Shown piece after piece: positions 9,253-18,804 of a stretch of DNA of 64,000 bases. Position 1 is the first letter of the stretch. The number at the start of each line of letters is the position of its first letter. The stretch lies in the NCBI GenBank assembly GCA_937928085.1, contig CALFVU010000008.1, forward strand, positions 434,001-498,000. The letters are read 5' to 3'. The notes beneath the pieces are model-generated. The model saw only the letters and a program-made list of their open reading frames with translations. It was not told the origin of the DNA and did not search any database. The position numbers and the translations under genes are program-made. The DNA is from an uncultured bacterium. Its GTDB lineage: Bacteria > Spirochaetota > Leptospiria > Leptospirales > Leptonemataceae.

Positions 9253-10416
9253 ATGAAAGAAATCGAACGATTAAAAAGAATTTTACCTTTTACAAATGAG
9301 CACAATGAATTTAGAGAATTAGTTCGAGATTTTATTCAAAAAGAAATTGTACCTTTTCATGAAAAATGGGAAAACGAAGGAATTGTTTCAAGAGAATTGT
9401 GGGAAAAAGCCGGAAAAATAGGAATTTTATGTCCCAATTTTCCAATAGAGTATGGTGGTTCGGGAACAGATTTTTTATATAATATAATTGTAATCGAAGA
9501 GCTAGCAAGAGTGGGGGCATCTGGTCCTTTTTTTAGTCTTCATGGAGATGTGATTGCACCCTATATACTCCACTATGGTACAGATGAGCAAAAAAAACGA
9601 TGGTTGCCAGATATTATAGCAGGTAGAAAAATTTTAGCAATAGCAATGACAGAACCAGATGCAGGTTCAGATTTAGCAAGTATTAAAACTACAGCAGTGG
9701 ATAAAGGTGAATATTATCTTGTAAATGGTTCAAAAACTTTTATTTCGAATGGATTTTTAGCAGATTTAGTAGTTAGTGTGGTTAAAACAAATCCTTCAAA
9801 AGGTATAAATGGAATTTCACTACTAGTAATCGAAAGAGGTATGGAAGGGTTTGAAAGAGGCAAGAAATTAAATAAAATTGGGTTACGTGCTCAAGATACT
9901 GCAGAGTTGTTTTTTAATGATGTAAAAGTACCAAAAACAAATTTACTAGGAAAAGAAGGTTATGGTTTTCGATATTTGATGAGCGAGTTAGCCACAGAAA
10001 GACTAGTACTTGCTGTATCGAATATGAGGAGTGCGGAAGCAATTTTAGATTTAACAATTGAATACGTAAAAACTAGAAAAGCTTTTGGAAAAGCTATTGG
10101 AAAATTTCAGAATACTCAATTTAAATTAGCAGAAATGTATACTGAGCAATGTGCAGCGAGAGCTTTTTTAGATCAAGTGATTTTAGAATACATGAATGGT
10201 AAAAAAGTAATTGTAGAAGCATCTCAATGTAAACTATTATGTTCTGAACTTTTGAAAAGGCATGTGGATGAATGTTTGCAATTTTTTGGTGGTTATGGTT
10301 ATATGTTAGAATATCCGATCGCAAAAGCTTTTTTAGATGCACGTGTACAAACTATTTATGCTGGTACTTCTGAAATTATGAAAGAGATTATTGCAAGCAA
10401 GGGGTTAGGTCTTTGA
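9253..10416 (+). CDS. Acyl-CoA dehydrogenase
   Basis: This 387-residue flavoenzyme carries out the first oxidation of fatty acyl-CoA beta-oxidation and passes electrons to ETF. The FAD and substrate signatures AMTEPDAGSDLASIKTTA and QFFGGYGYMLEYP are present. The C-terminal motif reads IYAGTSEIMKE, with Ala where medium- and short-chain enzymes have the catalytic Glu. Instead the block TERLVLA places E249 where long-chain and isovaleryl-CoA dehydrogenases carry their base, so it belongs to that type. A TTGACA lies at 9218-9223 but no good -10 follows. The stop overlaps the TTG start of the next gene (TTGA). Chain-length specificity cannot be read. Confidence 0.93.
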   Translation: MKEIERLKRILPFTNEHNEFRELVRDFIQKEIVPFHEKWENEGIVSRELWEKAGKIGILCPNFPIEYGGSGTDFLYNIIVIEELARVGASGPFFSLHGDVIAPYILHYGTDEQKKRWLPDIIAGRKILAIAMTEPDAGSDLASIKTTAVDKGEYYLVNGSKTFISNGFLADLVVSVVKTNPSKGINGISLLVIERGMEGFERGKKLNKIGLRAQDTAELFFNDVKVPKTNLLGKEGYGFRYLMSELATERLVLAVSNMRSAEAILDLTIEYVKTRKAFGKAIGKFQNTQFKLAEMYTEQCAARAFLDQVILEYMNGKKVIVEASQCKLLCSELLKRHVDECLQFFGGYGYMLEYPIAKAFLDARVQTIYAGTSEIMKEIIASKGLGL

Positions 10417-10973
10417 AGCCAGAATTTTTGGAAGATCTGCCACCAAAAAAACTTTGTAAGTTTATACTTAAGCTTTCTTATAACATTGCACAAAAAACAA
10501 AAGAAATCCCAGTAGTTGCTGTGGTTTGCTCCTTGAGTTATAATAAACCAAATGGTTTATTTTTTAAAAATCAACATTATTGGAAGGTAGAGTCTATTTC
10601 TACGAATTTAGTAAAAAAATATAACAATCCTATTTATCATGCTGAATTTTTAGCTTTCCAAAAGCTAAAAAGAAAATCAAAAGAATTGTATCTTTCTGAT
10701 AAAATCCTTATTACTAATTTAGAACCGTGTCTTCTTTGTACTTCTTTAAGTATATCATATAGAGTAGAAAAAATTTTTTATTTTTTAAAAAGAAATAAAG
10801 GATTTTCAGCAAGAGATATCGTGAATCTTTCTCATAAAAGAAAACAAAGTTCTAAAAAAAAGATTTTAAATCATCATCCCAAAATTGTTTATTTAAAAGA
10901 ATATTCAAAAATCCAAAGAAGTATTATTAAAAATTTTTTTAGAAAATTAAGAAATTTTTCTAAATCTGATTAA
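10413..10973 (+). CDS. tadA: tRNA adenosine deaminase TadA-like protein
   Basis: This 186-residue zinc deaminase probably converts adenosine to inosine at the wobble position of tRNA-Arg. It carries the cytidine/adenosine deaminase signature HAE (IYHAEFLAF) and PCLLC (NLEPCLLCTS), with the proton-shuttle Glu of HAE. The C-terminal part ILNHHPKIVYL, followed by IIKNFFRKLRN, matches TadA tails rather than dCMP deaminases. It is more diverged than usual around the substrate loop, where GAV is replaced by VVCSLSYN. The start is TTG overlapping the previous stop by four bases. The 3' end overlaps folD on the opposite strand by 14 bases. Confidence 0.75.
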   Translation: MKPEFLEDLPPKKLCKFILKLSYNIAQKTKEIPVVAVVCSLSYNKPNGLFFKNQHYWKVESISTNLVKKYNNPIYHAEFLAFQKLKRKSKELYLSDKILITNLEPCLLCTSLSISYRVEKIFYFLKRNKGFSARDIVNLSHKRKQSSKKKILNHHPKIVYLKEYSKIQRSIIKNFFRKLRNFSKSD

Positions 10974-11808
10974 GTTTTTTTTCTGCAGCGATTACGGTAT
11001 GAGATAACAACATTGCAATGGTCATAGGTCCTACACCTCCGGGAACAGGTGTAATGTAAGAACAAACCTCTTTACAGCTTTCAAAATCTGCATCACCTAT
11101 ATTTCCAGGATTATATCCCGCATCTATCAAAACGCAACCTTTTTTTAACCAATCACCTTTAACAAATTTTGGTATCCCGCAACATGCAAATACAAAATCA
11201 GCTTGTTTTACAATTTCTGGTAAGTTTTGAGTTTTTGAATGGCAAATCGTAACAGTAGAATTTTTTTGTAATAAGAGCATAGAAAGAGGTTTTCCTAAAA
11301 TAGGAGATCTCCCGATTACAACAGAATGTTTACCGCTTACATCTAGGGAATATTCTTCTAAAAGTTTCATAATACCAGCTGGTGTACAAGAGGGGTAAGC
11401 TTCTAAACCAAAACTAATTTTTCCAAATCCCAAAGTAGTTACACCATCCACATCTTTTTCAATCTGTATAGCATCAAAGCATTCTCTTTCATTTATATGC
11501 TTTGGAACAGGATGTTGTAATAAAATTCCATCTATGTTTTGGTCTAGATTTAAATTTTGAATTTCTTTTAATAATTCTTTTGTTGTTGTTGTTTCGGGAA
11601 GATGTATTTTTATAGAACCTAATCCAATTTCCTGGCATGATTTAACTTTCATATTTACATATGTTTCTGATGCTGGATTGTTTCCAACTAATATTGTTGC
11701 TAAAGTAGGTTTTTTATTATATTTTGATTGTAAGTATTGTACTCTTTGCTTTAATTCTTGTTTAATTTTTATAGAAAGTTTTTTTCCATCTAACAACACT
11801 GATTGCAT
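10960..11808 (-). CDS. folD: Bifunctional methylenetetrahydrofolate dehydrogenase/cyclohydrolase FolD
   Basis: This 282-residue cytoplasmic enzyme interconverts 5,10-methylene- and 10-formyl-tetrahydrofolate. Conserved blocks are present: ILVGNNPASETYVNMKVKSC with the catalytic Tyr and Lys, DGILLQHPVPKHI, VVIGRSPILGKPLSMLL for NADP, and PVPGGVGPMTIAML at the end. The frame could start 23 codons earlier at 11877. I prefer ATG 11808 because family members begin just before LLDGKKL, although no clear ribosome-binding site marks either start. The gene is oriented against tadA, with convergent ends, and its 5' side faces the 3-hydroxyacyl-CoA dehydrogenase gene. Confidence 0.95.
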   Translation of the reverse strand: MQSVLLDGKKLSIKIKQELKQRVQYLQSKYNKKPTLATILVGNNPASETYVNMKVKSCQEIGLGSIKIHLPETTTTKELLKEIQNLNLDQNIDGILLQHPVPKHINERECFDAIQIEKDVDGVTTLGFGKISFGLEAYPSCTPAGIMKLLEEYSLDVSGKHSVVIGRSPILGKPLSMLLLQKNSTVTICHSKTQNLPEIVKQADFVFACCGIPKFVKGDWLKKGCVLIDAGYNPGNIGDADFESCKEVCSYITPVPGGVGPMTIAMLLSHTVIAAEKKLNQI

Positions 11809-11930
11809 ACATAGATACTTTTTTTTTGAATTTTGATGATGCAAATCTATTCTTATGTTATTAAAATTTTTTGACATAACTTTTTTAAAAAAAAACTTGT
11901 CTTAACTTTAAACTGGAACAGGAGATCATT

Positions 11931-13232
11931 GTGAAAGAAATTAAAACAGCAACAGTGTTAGGTGCCAATGGTACAATGGGAGCGGGAAGTGCTGCTATAC
12001 TAGCTGCGTTTGGTAGACTTAAAGTTTATATGATAGCTCGAACTATTGAAAAAGCAGAAGAAGGGATTAAAAAAGCAGTAGATTCAGTTCGTTCAGATGT
12101 TATAAAAAAAAATATGATTCCAAAAACTTATGATGATCTTGAAAATTGTGTATCAGAAAGTGATTGGGTATTCGAAGCAGTAGCAGAAGATTATGAATCT
12201 AAATTTCAAGTGAATCAAAGAATAGCGAAATCTCGTCGAACCGGTACAATCGTTTCTACAGTAAGCTCTGGATTATCTATAGAAAAATTAGCCTCTATAT
12301 TCGATGAAGATGGCCAGAAATATTATTACGGAACTCATTTTTTTAATCCTCCTTATAAAATGGTTTTGTGCGAGTTAATAACTCATCCTAAAAATAATCA
12401 AGAATTTACTAATGAGTTCATACAATATTTAGAAAAAGTTTTAATACGTCACGTTGTAGTTTGTAATGATAAACCAGGTTTTGCAGGAAATAGAATTGGA
12501 TTTCAATTTATGAATGAAGTAGCTCAATATGCAGAGAAAATAAAAGATAAAAATGGAATTTATTTTATGGATCAAATTTTATCAGAATATACTGGCAGAG
12601 CTATGAGTCCTTTAGCTACGATAGATTTAGTTGGTTTGGATGTACATAAAGCTATTGTGGATAATATATATCAAAATACAAAAGATGAAGCGCATCATAC
12701 ATTTCTAGTAGCTAATTTTATAAAAGAACTTATTGAAAAAAATGCTTTAGGAAATAAAACTGGCAAAGGAATCTACAAAAAAGAAAAAAACGAAGAGGGG
12801 AAAATTATTCAAAAAGTATATGATATCGAAAAAAAAGATTATATAGATCTACCAAAATTCGATTTAAGTTTTAAAAAGAAAGCGATAGAACTAATACGCG
12901 AGTCTGATTATCATAATTTTAGTAAACATATAAAATTTTCTACAGGAGAAGAGGCGGAGTTAGTGCAATATTTTATTGCTCGTTATATTTCTTATTCTTT
13001 ATCCTTAGTGCCCGAAGTAACAGATATAAAAGGAGTTGATGGTGCTATGGGTTTTGGTTTTAATTGGGTTCCTCCTACTGCTTGGATTGATTTACTCGGG
13101 GGTGTAGAAGAAACTAAAAAATTTATTGAAAAAAAAGGATTGACTATTCCTCCGTCTTTTAAAAATTTACATACACCTTCATATACCTTATCAAAAAAAT
13201 TAGATTATAGACAATTCTTTAGAGCTATATAG
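11931..13232 (+). CDS. 3-hydroxyacyl-CoA dehydrogenase
   Basis: This 433-residue NAD enzyme oxidises 3-hydroxyacyl-CoA in beta-oxidation. The N-terminal dinucleotide fold shows GANGTMGAG at 11-19. The active-site block GTHFFNPP has H136, and E148 lies twelve residues on, the spacing of the catalytic His-Glu pair. DKPGFAGNRIGF joins the two domains, and a second helical domain ends with VDGAMGFGFNWVPPTAWID. No enoyl-CoA hydratase domain is fused, unlike FadB. The start is GTG with GGAG at 11921-11924. Together with the acyl-CoA dehydrogenase 1.5 kb upstream, it indicates fatty-acid catabolism, the known carbon source of leptospires. Confidence 0.93.
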   Translation: MKEIKTATVLGANGTMGAGSAAILAAFGRLKVYMIARTIEKAEEGIKKAVDSVRSDVIKKNMIPKTYDDLENCVSESDWVFEAVAEDYESKFQVNQRIAKSRRTGTIVSTVSSGLSIEKLASIFDEDGQKYYYGTHFFNPPYKMVLCELITHPKNNQEFTNEFIQYLEKVLIRHVVVCNDKPGFAGNRIGFQFMNEVAQYAEKIKDKNGIYFMDQILSEYTGRAMSPLATIDLVGLDVHKAIVDNIYQNTKDEAHHTFLVANFIKELIEKNALGNKTGKGIYKKEKNEEGKIIQKVYDIEKKDYIDLPKFDLSFKKKAIELIRESDYHNFSKHIKFSTGEEAELVQYFIARYISYSLSLVPEVTDIKGVDGAMGFGFNWVPPTAWIDLLGGVEETKKFIEKKGLTIPPSFKNLHTPSYTLSKKLDYRQFFRAI

Positions 13233-13251
13233 TCTGGTTAAAAGCCAGGCT
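13231..13251 (+). promoter_or_regulatory. Hairpin abutting the glycosyltransferase start codon
   Basis: AGTCTGG and CCAGGCT form a seven-pair stem with one G-T pair and a seven-base loop. It fills the whole space between the stop of the dehydrogenase gene and the ATG at 13252. No T-run follows, so it is not a classical terminator. It may limit translation of the downstream gene or protect the upstream transcript end. Confidence 0.4.
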
Positions 13252-14130
13252 ATGCTTCCTGTTAGTACGATTATCATTGATCATACCCTAAGTCGTATTG
13301 TTCTTTTAAAAGAAGCGGTTGAAAGCGTATTAAATTCTACGCAGTTGCCGGAAGAAATCATCATTGTTTTAGACCTAAACAAACAAGATTTTGAAGTTTA
13401 TAAAAATGAATTAAATGATTTACTTAGTTCTTATAGAGCAAATATAAAAATTTTTCAAAATCAACATCAATCCGGGCCTGCAGGAGCAAGAAATTATGGC
13501 ATTTCTCTAGCAAAAAATGATTGGATTGCATTTTTAGATTCTGATGATCTTTGGCATCCTAAAAAGTTAGAATTTCAATGGAAATTCTTGCAAAAAAGAC
13601 CATTCTTGGTTGCTACACATACAAAAGAATTATGGTTAAAAAATAACAAAATTGTACCCACGCCTAAAAAATTAGAATCAGGAACAGGTAAATTTTTTGT
13701 CGAAGCAATCCGAAGATGTTTGATTTCTATGAGCTCTGTTATTATCAAAAAATCTATAATCCTAACGTTGCAGGGTTTTGATGAAAAGCTCAAAGCAGCA
13801 GAAGATTATGATTTTTGGATCCGATTTTTAATTCATTATCCTATTGCTCTTACTCCCAATATTGACAATCAAATACCAACAATTAAACGTTCAGGAGGAT
13901 GGAAACAAACCAGTCAAACTCGAAATCTTGATGTTTATCGGTTATATTCACTCTTAAAGATTTATCATAAATTTTATGATTTGCTATCCGACTTCGAAAG
14001 ATATCATTTAATTCATCAAATCCGATTAAAAAAACAAATTGTATTGGAACAAAGAAAAAAATATCAATTTTCCAAAGAAATAGAAGAAATTTTTAAAGAG
14101 ATTGAATCTGATTTAAATCATTTTGGATAA
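13252..14130 (+). CDS. Family 2 glycosyltransferase
   Basis: This 292-residue protein has a GT-A fold glycosyltransferase domain: VSTIIIDH at the N terminus, SGPAGARNYGISLAKNDWIAFL, and the metal-binding D96-S-D98-D99. AAEDYDFWIRF follows, containing the ED that usually acts as or near the catalytic base. No membrane segment is seen. It transfers a sugar from a nucleotide donor, probably onto a surface glycan, but donor and acceptor are unknown. The start is separated from the previous stop only by a hairpin, and no ribosome-binding site is visible. Confidence 0.85.
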   Translation: MLPVSTIIIDHTLSRIVLLKEAVESVLNSTQLPEEIIIVLDLNKQDFEVYKNELNDLLSSYRANIKIFQNQHQSGPAGARNYGISLAKNDWIAFLDSDDLWHPKKLEFQWKFLQKRPFLVATHTKELWLKNNKIVPTPKKLESGTGKFFVEAIRRCLISMSSVIIKKSIILTLQGFDEKLKAAEDYDFWIRFLIHYPIALTPNIDNQIPTIKRSGGWKQTSQTRNLDVYRLYSLLKIYHKFYDLLSDFERYHLIHQIRLKKQIVLEQRKKYQFSKEIEEIFKEIESDLNHFG

Positions 14131-14252
14131 CTATCATTTTTTTGTTTTAAAATTTTTATTTATCTCTTATTATTTAAGTACTAAACAAATTTGTATTAAT
14201 ATTTTATTGATTTAAACATTATGTAAAAAAAATTGTCTATATTTAAAAAAAT

Positions 14253-16124
14253 ATGGTAAAAGTTTTGGACATTAGAAATATTGTTATCATAGCTCATGTT
14301 GATCATGGTAAAACCACATTGGTAGATGGATTGCTAAAAGCTTCAGGTCAATTATTAAAAACAGAAGAAGAAAGAGTTCTTGATCATTTAGAATTGGAAA
14401 GGGAAAAAGGAATTACTATCAAAGCAAAAAACGCATCGATTATATACAAAGGTCATAAAATCAATATTATTGATACTCCTGGGCATTCTGATTTTAGCGG
14501 AGAAGTAGAAAGAGTTTTAGGTATGGCAGATTCAAGTTTACTAATTGTGGATGCAGTAGAAGGTCCAATGCCTCAGACTCGATTTGTTTTGGCTAAAAGT
14601 TTAAAAATAGGTCATAGACCAATTGTAGTCATAAATAAAATTGATAGAGAATTTGCTAACCCCGATAAAGTACTTAATGACGTATTTGATTTATTTGACG
14701 AATTAGGAGCTACATCCGAACAATTGGATTTTCCAGTAATTTATGCCTCTGCTAAATTTTGTTATGCAACGAAAGAAATAACCAATATTGGATTAGAATT
14801 ACAAAAAGAAATAGCTGCAAACAAAATACAATGTTCTTTAGCTCCTATTCTAGATTTGATCATAGAAAAAATACCACCTGCATCGACTCCTGAAAAAGAA
14901 AATCAATCATTTCAACTACAAATTATGAATTTAGAATACGATGATTATATCGGTAGAATCGGAATAGGAAGGATTTTTCAAGGTAAAATTAAAAAAAATG
15001 ATGTTGTGGAGGTTTTTAAAAACCAAACTCAAACTACAGAAAGAAAAAGAATATCAAAAATTATAGGTTTTGATGGTTTAAAAAGAGTGGAATTATCAGA
15101 AGCAATATCAGGAGATGTGGTAGGTATTGCAGGAATTGAAGACATACAAATTGGTGATATTATTTGCGAAGTAAATCAAATTATTTTTGGTCCTAGAATA
15201 GAAATCGAGGAACCAACAATTTCTATGTTTTTTATGATAAATGATTCGCCTCTTTCTGGAAAAGATGGTAAATTTTTAACAACAAGGCATTTAAGAGAAA
15301 GACTTTTAAAAGAAACTTTAACAAATATTTCCATTCGTGTGATCGAAAACCAAGAAAAAAAAGATCGCTTTGAAGTGCAAGGAAGAGGAGATTTACAATT
15401 GGCTATTTTGGCTGAAACTCTAAGAAGAGAAGGTTATGAATTACAACTTTCTCGCCCGGAAGTAATTCTAAAACAAGACGAAAATAAAAAAATTTTAGAA
15501 CCTTATGAAATTCTTGTTATAGACCTTCCTGAAGCTTTTTCAGGAACTGTAATTTCAGAATTAAATCGTAGAAAAGGTATGTTGCAGAAGTTAGACACAT
15601 TGAATGCGAGTACTGTAAGATTAGAATATATCATTCCAACAAGAAGTTTGATTGGTTTTCGGAATTTTTTGATTACAGAGACTAAAGGAATGGCATCTTT
15701 CTTTTCTCGATTTTCCCATTATGGTAATTATTTAGGTCCTATTTCAAATCGCATTAATGGAGTTTTAGTATCTATGACAGATGGTGTTGCTGTAAGTTAT
15801 GCTTTGTGGCAATTAGAAGAAAGGGGAAAATTGTTCATTGGACCAGGTACTCAAGTTTACAAAGGAATGATTATTGGAGAACATTCAAGAGAAGGGGATT
15901 TAGAAGTAAATCCTTGTAAAGAAAAAAAATTGACAAACATTAGGGCAAGTGGTTCGGATGAAGCAATACGACTTACACCACATATTCAAATTACATTAGA
16001 GCAAGCAATTGAATATATCGAAGATGATGAATATGTAGAAATTACTCCAAAGCATATACGTCTAAGAAAAAAGTATCTTGATCCTAATGAAAGAAAAAAA
16101 ATGTCTCGAATGGTTTTAAGATGA
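14253..16124 (+). CDS. typA: Ribosome-associated GTPase TypA/BipA
   Basis: This 623-residue translational GTPase binds the ribosome and supports 50S assembly and stress growth. It begins [22 protein letters not shown] (P loop), then [15 protein letters not shown] (switch I), [14 protein letters not shown] (switch II) and INKIDRE. EF-G-like domains III and V and the TypA-specific C-terminal domain follow, with [25 protein letters not shown]. All signatures are intact and length is normal. About 120 bases of AT-rich spacer precede it, with no convincing promoter. Its stop overlaps the next start as ATGA. Confidence 0.97.
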   Translation: MVKVLDIRNIVIIAHVDHGKTTLVDGLLKASGQLLKTEEERVLDHLELEREKGITIKAKNASIIYKGHKINIIDTPGHSDFSGEVERVLGMADSSLLIVDAVEGPMPQTRFVLAKSLKIGHRPIVVINKIDREFANPDKVLNDVFDLFDELGATSEQLDFPVIYASAKFCYATKEITNIGLELQKEIAANKIQCSLAPILDLIIEKIPPASTPEKENQSFQLQIMNLEYDDYIGRIGIGRIFQGKIKKNDVVEVFKNQTQTTERKRISKIIGFDGLKRVELSEAISGDVVGIAGIEDIQIGDIICEVNQIIFGPRIEIEEPTISMFFMINDSPLSGKDGKFLTTRHLRERLLKETLTNISIRVIENQEKKDRFEVQGRGDLQLAILAETLRREGYELQLSRPEVILKQDENKKILEPYEILVIDLPEAFSGTVISELNRRKGMLQKLDTLNASTVRLEYIIPTRSLIGFRNFLITETKGMASFFSRFSHYGNYLGPISNRINGVLVSMTDGVAVSYALWQLEERGKLFIGPGTQVYKGMIIGEHSREGDLEVNPCKEKKLTNIRASGSDEAIRLTPHIQITLEQAIEYIEDDEYVEITPKHIRLRKKYLDPNERKKMSRMVLR

Positions 16125-16615
16125 ATTCAATGGAAATCCAAAATCAAAATGAACACTCGAGCAATCATGTTTTAATCCAAGGCTTTGATTATACTACAAA
16201 TAAAAATACAGATCAAAAAATAAGAATCCAAATTACATCTGATCCTAAATTTTTAAAAGCTTTTAGAAATTTTATTTACGAAATTTCTATAGCATATGGA
16301 ATTAAACCTAATCTTTCTTTTGATTTAAAATTACTATGTACAGAAGTCGTTAATAATATCATCAAGCATTCTTATAAGAATTCTCCTAAAGGTTGGATTT
16401 TTATTGAATATCTATTTTATACCACGTATGTAGAAATACGGTTTCGTGATTATTCTAGGTTTAGTATTAAAAAAAAAGATTTTATTGCTAAAGATCTTAC
16501 TGAATTTCGAGAATCAGGTCTTGGGCTTTATTTAATTTCAAAATTAAGTGATTATTACTATTTTGATTCTAATGAAGATTTAGGAAATTTATTTGTTATA
16601 AAAAAGAGAATATGA
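16121..16615 (+). CDS. RsbW-like anti-sigma/serine-protein kinase ATPase domain protein
   Basis: This 164-residue protein is a single GHKL ATPase domain of the RsbW/SpoIIAB kind. The N box is CTEVVNNIIKHSY and the glycine-rich lid is ESGLGLYLISKLSDYY. The DxGxG motif between them is weak and reads RDYSRF. Such proteins bind and phosphorylate anti-sigma factor antagonists or hold a sigma factor. No antagonist or sigma gene is adjacent. It is embedded between typA (four-base overlap) and the lipoate ligase gene (four-base overlap), so it is translated in that operon. An alternative ATG lies four codons in. The regulated target is unknown. Confidence 0.78.
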   Translation: MNSMEIQNQNEHSSNHVLIQGFDYTTNKNTDQKIRIQITSDPKFLKAFRNFIYEISIAYGIKPNLSFDLKLLCTEVVNNIIKHSYKNSPKGWIFIEYLFYTTYVEIRFRDYSRFSIKKKDFIAKDLTEFRESGLGLYLISKLSDYYYFDSNEDLGNLFVIKKRI

Positions 16616-17436
16616 TTATTGAAATACCAGATTTAAAGTTAAGAAATCCTTATATTTCTATTGCTATAGAAGAAGTCCTTGCAGAATTTTATAGTCAGTT
16701 TGAGGATTTTACTTGTTTACTAAGATTTTGGATTAATCCTCCCACAATTGTTTTAGGTAGAACGTGTAAAATATACGAAAATATTCCTGTGGAATCTTTT
16801 GTTCGAATAGCAGAAAAGAATATAAAAATTGTTAGAAGATTATCTGGAGGAGGAACAGTTTACCATTCTTATCAAAATCTTAATTATACGATTATCATAT
16901 CTTTAAATAAATATAAGAAGTTTACGTCAATTCCTGATTCGTATCAAATTTTATTGGGTATGGTGCAAAGATCTTTAATGAAGCAAGATATCGAAACAAA
17001 TATTGTAGGTTTGTCAGATTTAGCAATAATGCAAAATTCACAATTAAAAAAAATTTCTGGCAACTCCCAATTTAGAAAATATGGAATGTTAGTACATCAT
17101 GGAACCTTATTATTACATAACTCAATTTTAAACGAAATACAACAATTTTTAAAACATCCCCCTAAAGAACCAGACTATCGATCGAAAAGAAATCATATGG
17201 AATTTTTGGCAAGTGTTCCAGAAAATTTCGATATATCGTTATTTTACGATTGTCTTTTAAATGAACTTAAAAATTATTTTCAAGATTACAATAGCAGGTT
17301 TATATATAAAAATGAATTTATACAGATGAGTAGAATACTAAAAGAAAAAGTAAAGAAAATTTATAAAACTTCTGAATGGATTTATAGTGGAAATTATCAA
17401 AATCAATCAAAAATCGCGTACTCAAAACAAATTTAA
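16612..17436 (+). CDS. lplA: Lipoate-protein ligase A family protein
   Basis: This 274-residue protein belongs to the biotin/lipoate ligase fold and should attach lipoate or octanoate to lysines of 2-oxoacid dehydrogenases and GcvH. The lipoyl-binding motif RRLSGGGTVYH and LNYTII are clear. The lysine-containing KKISGNSQ block is followed by MLVHHGTLLL, as in LplA. It is closer to LplA in this part than to the cysteine-dependent LipM. The C-terminal third is shorter than the full accessory domain of E. coli LplA. It overlaps the kinase gene by four bases and is followed 15 bases later by glyA. Confidence 0.85.
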   Translation: MIIEIPDLKLRNPYISIAIEEVLAEFYSQFEDFTCLLRFWINPPTIVLGRTCKIYENIPVESFVRIAEKNIKIVRRLSGGGTVYHSYQNLNYTIIISLNKYKKFTSIPDSYQILLGMVQRSLMKQDIETNIVGLSDLAIMQNSQLKKISGNSQFRKYGMLVHHGTLLLHNSILNEIQQFLKHPPKEPDYRSKRNHMEFLASVPENFDISLFYDCLLNELKNYFQDYNSRFIYKNEFIQMSRILKEKVKKIYKTSEWIYSGNYQNQSKIAYSKQI

Positions 17437-17451
17437 TGTGGAGAATATCGA

Positions 17452-18708
17452 ATGATTAGACAATACTTAGAGAATCAAGATCCAGAAATTTATAAAATTT
17501 TAAAATTAGAAAATGAACGACAGGAAAATAGCTTAGAAATGATTGCATCAGAAAATTTTGTTAGTCAGGCTGTTCTTGCTACATATTCTTCTACTTTAAC
17601 GAATAAGTATGCGGAAGGTTATCCAAAAAAACGATATTACAATGGGTGCGAAAATGCAGATTTAATCGAAGAACTTGCAATAGAAAGAGCTAAAAAACTT
17701 TTTAATGTTAATTTTGTAAATGTACAACCTCATTCAGGTGCTCAAGCAAATGCAGCAGTTTTTTTAGCTTTTATGAATGCTAATGATAAATTTTTGGGAA
17801 TGGATTTGTCTCATGGTGGGCATTTGACTCACGGTTCAAAAGTGAATTTTTCTGGAAAGTTATATCAACCTATCTTTTATGGTGTTGATCCAAAAACTGA
17901 ACGAATTGATTTTGATACATTATATAAACTTGCCAGAGAATATAAACCTAAGATGATCATAGCTGGATTTTCTGCTTATCCAAGAATCTTAGATTTTGCA
18001 AAATTTAAAGAGATTGCAGAAGAAGTAGGAGCCATTTTAATGGCAGATATAGCACATATTGCTGGTTTAATTGCTGCTACGTATCATCCTTCTCCTGTTG
18101 GTATTGCGGATGTGATCACAACAACAACTCATAAAACTTTAAGAGGTCCGCGTGGTGGAATGATTATGACAAATAACGAAGAAATAGCAAAAAAAATTAA
18201 TTCTGCAGTATTTCCCGGTACTCAAGGTGGACCATTGATGCATGTGATTGCAGCAAAAGCAGTCTCTTTTGGAGAAGCTTTACAGCCTTCATATAAAGAT
18301 TATATAAAAAGCGTAATAGAAAATGCAAAAGTATTGGCAGAAACATTTTTAGAAAGAGGCATAAGAGTTGTGAGTGGGGGAACAGATAATCATATTGTAC
18401 TGATTGATGTAGGATCTAGAAAATTGACAGGAGCTTTAGTAGCAGATGAATTACACAAAATAGGAATTACAGCAAACAAAAACACGATTCCTTTTGATCC
18501 AAATCCCCCAACTATTGGAAGTGGCGTTCGCCTAGGTAGTCCAGCGCTTACAACAAGAGGATTAGGAATAACTGAATTTAAAAAAATTGCTAATATTATT
18601 TCCGATTTGATAGAAAATATTTATGACGACAAGAAAAAAGAAAAATTAAAGCAAGAAGTTCAAGAAATTTGTCGAAGTTTTCCAATGGATAGATTTAGAC
18701 TAACATAA
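17452..18708 (+). CDS. glyA: Serine hydroxymethyltransferase
   Basis: This 418-residue PLP enzyme converts serine to glycine and feeds one-carbon units to folate. The N terminus has [17 protein letters not shown] and [25 protein letters not shown] follows, and the PLP lysine K228 lies in [14 protein letters not shown]. The C-terminal [27 protein letters not shown] is intact. It has full family length with no unusual substitution. A GGAG motif lies a few bases before the ATG. Neighbouring folD shares the pathway but not the operon. Confidence 0.98.
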   Translation: MIRQYLENQDPEIYKILKLENERQENSLEMIASENFVSQAVLATYSSTLTNKYAEGYPKKRYYNGCENADLIEELAIERAKKLFNVNFVNVQPHSGAQANAAVFLAFMNANDKFLGMDLSHGGHLTHGSKVNFSGKLYQPIFYGVDPKTERIDFDTLYKLAREYKPKMIIAGFSAYPRILDFAKFKEIAEEVGAILMADIAHIAGLIAATYHPSPVGIADVITTTTHKTLRGPRGGMIMTNNEEIAKKINSAVFPGTQGGPLMHVIAAKAVSFGEALQPSYKDYIKSVIENAKVLAETFLERGIRVVSGGTDNHIVLIDVGSRKLTGALVADELHKIGITANKNTIPFDPNPPTIGSGVRLGSPALTTRGLGITEFKKIANIISDLIENIYDDKKKEKLKQEVQEICRSFPMDRFRLT

Positions 18709-18713
18709 AATGC

Positions 18714-18742
18714 TTGCCAAATCAACTAAGAACAATTATAAA
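18714..18742 (+). promoter_or_regulatory. Candidate promoter of infC-rpmI-rplT
   Basis: TTGCCA at 18714-18719 and TATAAA at 18737-18742 are separated by 17 bases, the optimal spacing. It lies just after the glyA stop and about 40 bases before the first strong ribosome-binding site of the operon. Confidence 0.55.
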
Positions 18743-18783
18743 ATATTAAAAATTCATATTATAAAAAAAGGAGTATAAAAACT

Positions 18784-18804
18784 ATGAGAGGAGTACAATG
18801 CTAA
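18784..18804 (+). CDS. Possible six-codon leader peptide overlapping infC
   Basis: An ATG at 18784 opens a six-codon frame (MRGVQC, then TAA) that ends seven bases inside infC. It is preceded by the strongest ribosome-binding site in the region, AAAGGAGT at 18767-18774, nine bases away. The infC ATG at 18798 instead has AGGAG only about four bases upstream, within this small frame. The arrangement suggests that ribosomes load on the leader and reinitiate at infC. It could also be chance in a purine-rich leader. No conservation can be judged here. Confidence 0.35.
   Translation: MRGVQC

Noticed and set aside
13231..13251. Intrinsic terminator after the 3-hydroxyacyl-CoA dehydrogenase gene
   Set aside because: The stem is good, but no T-run follows and the next gene starts immediately.
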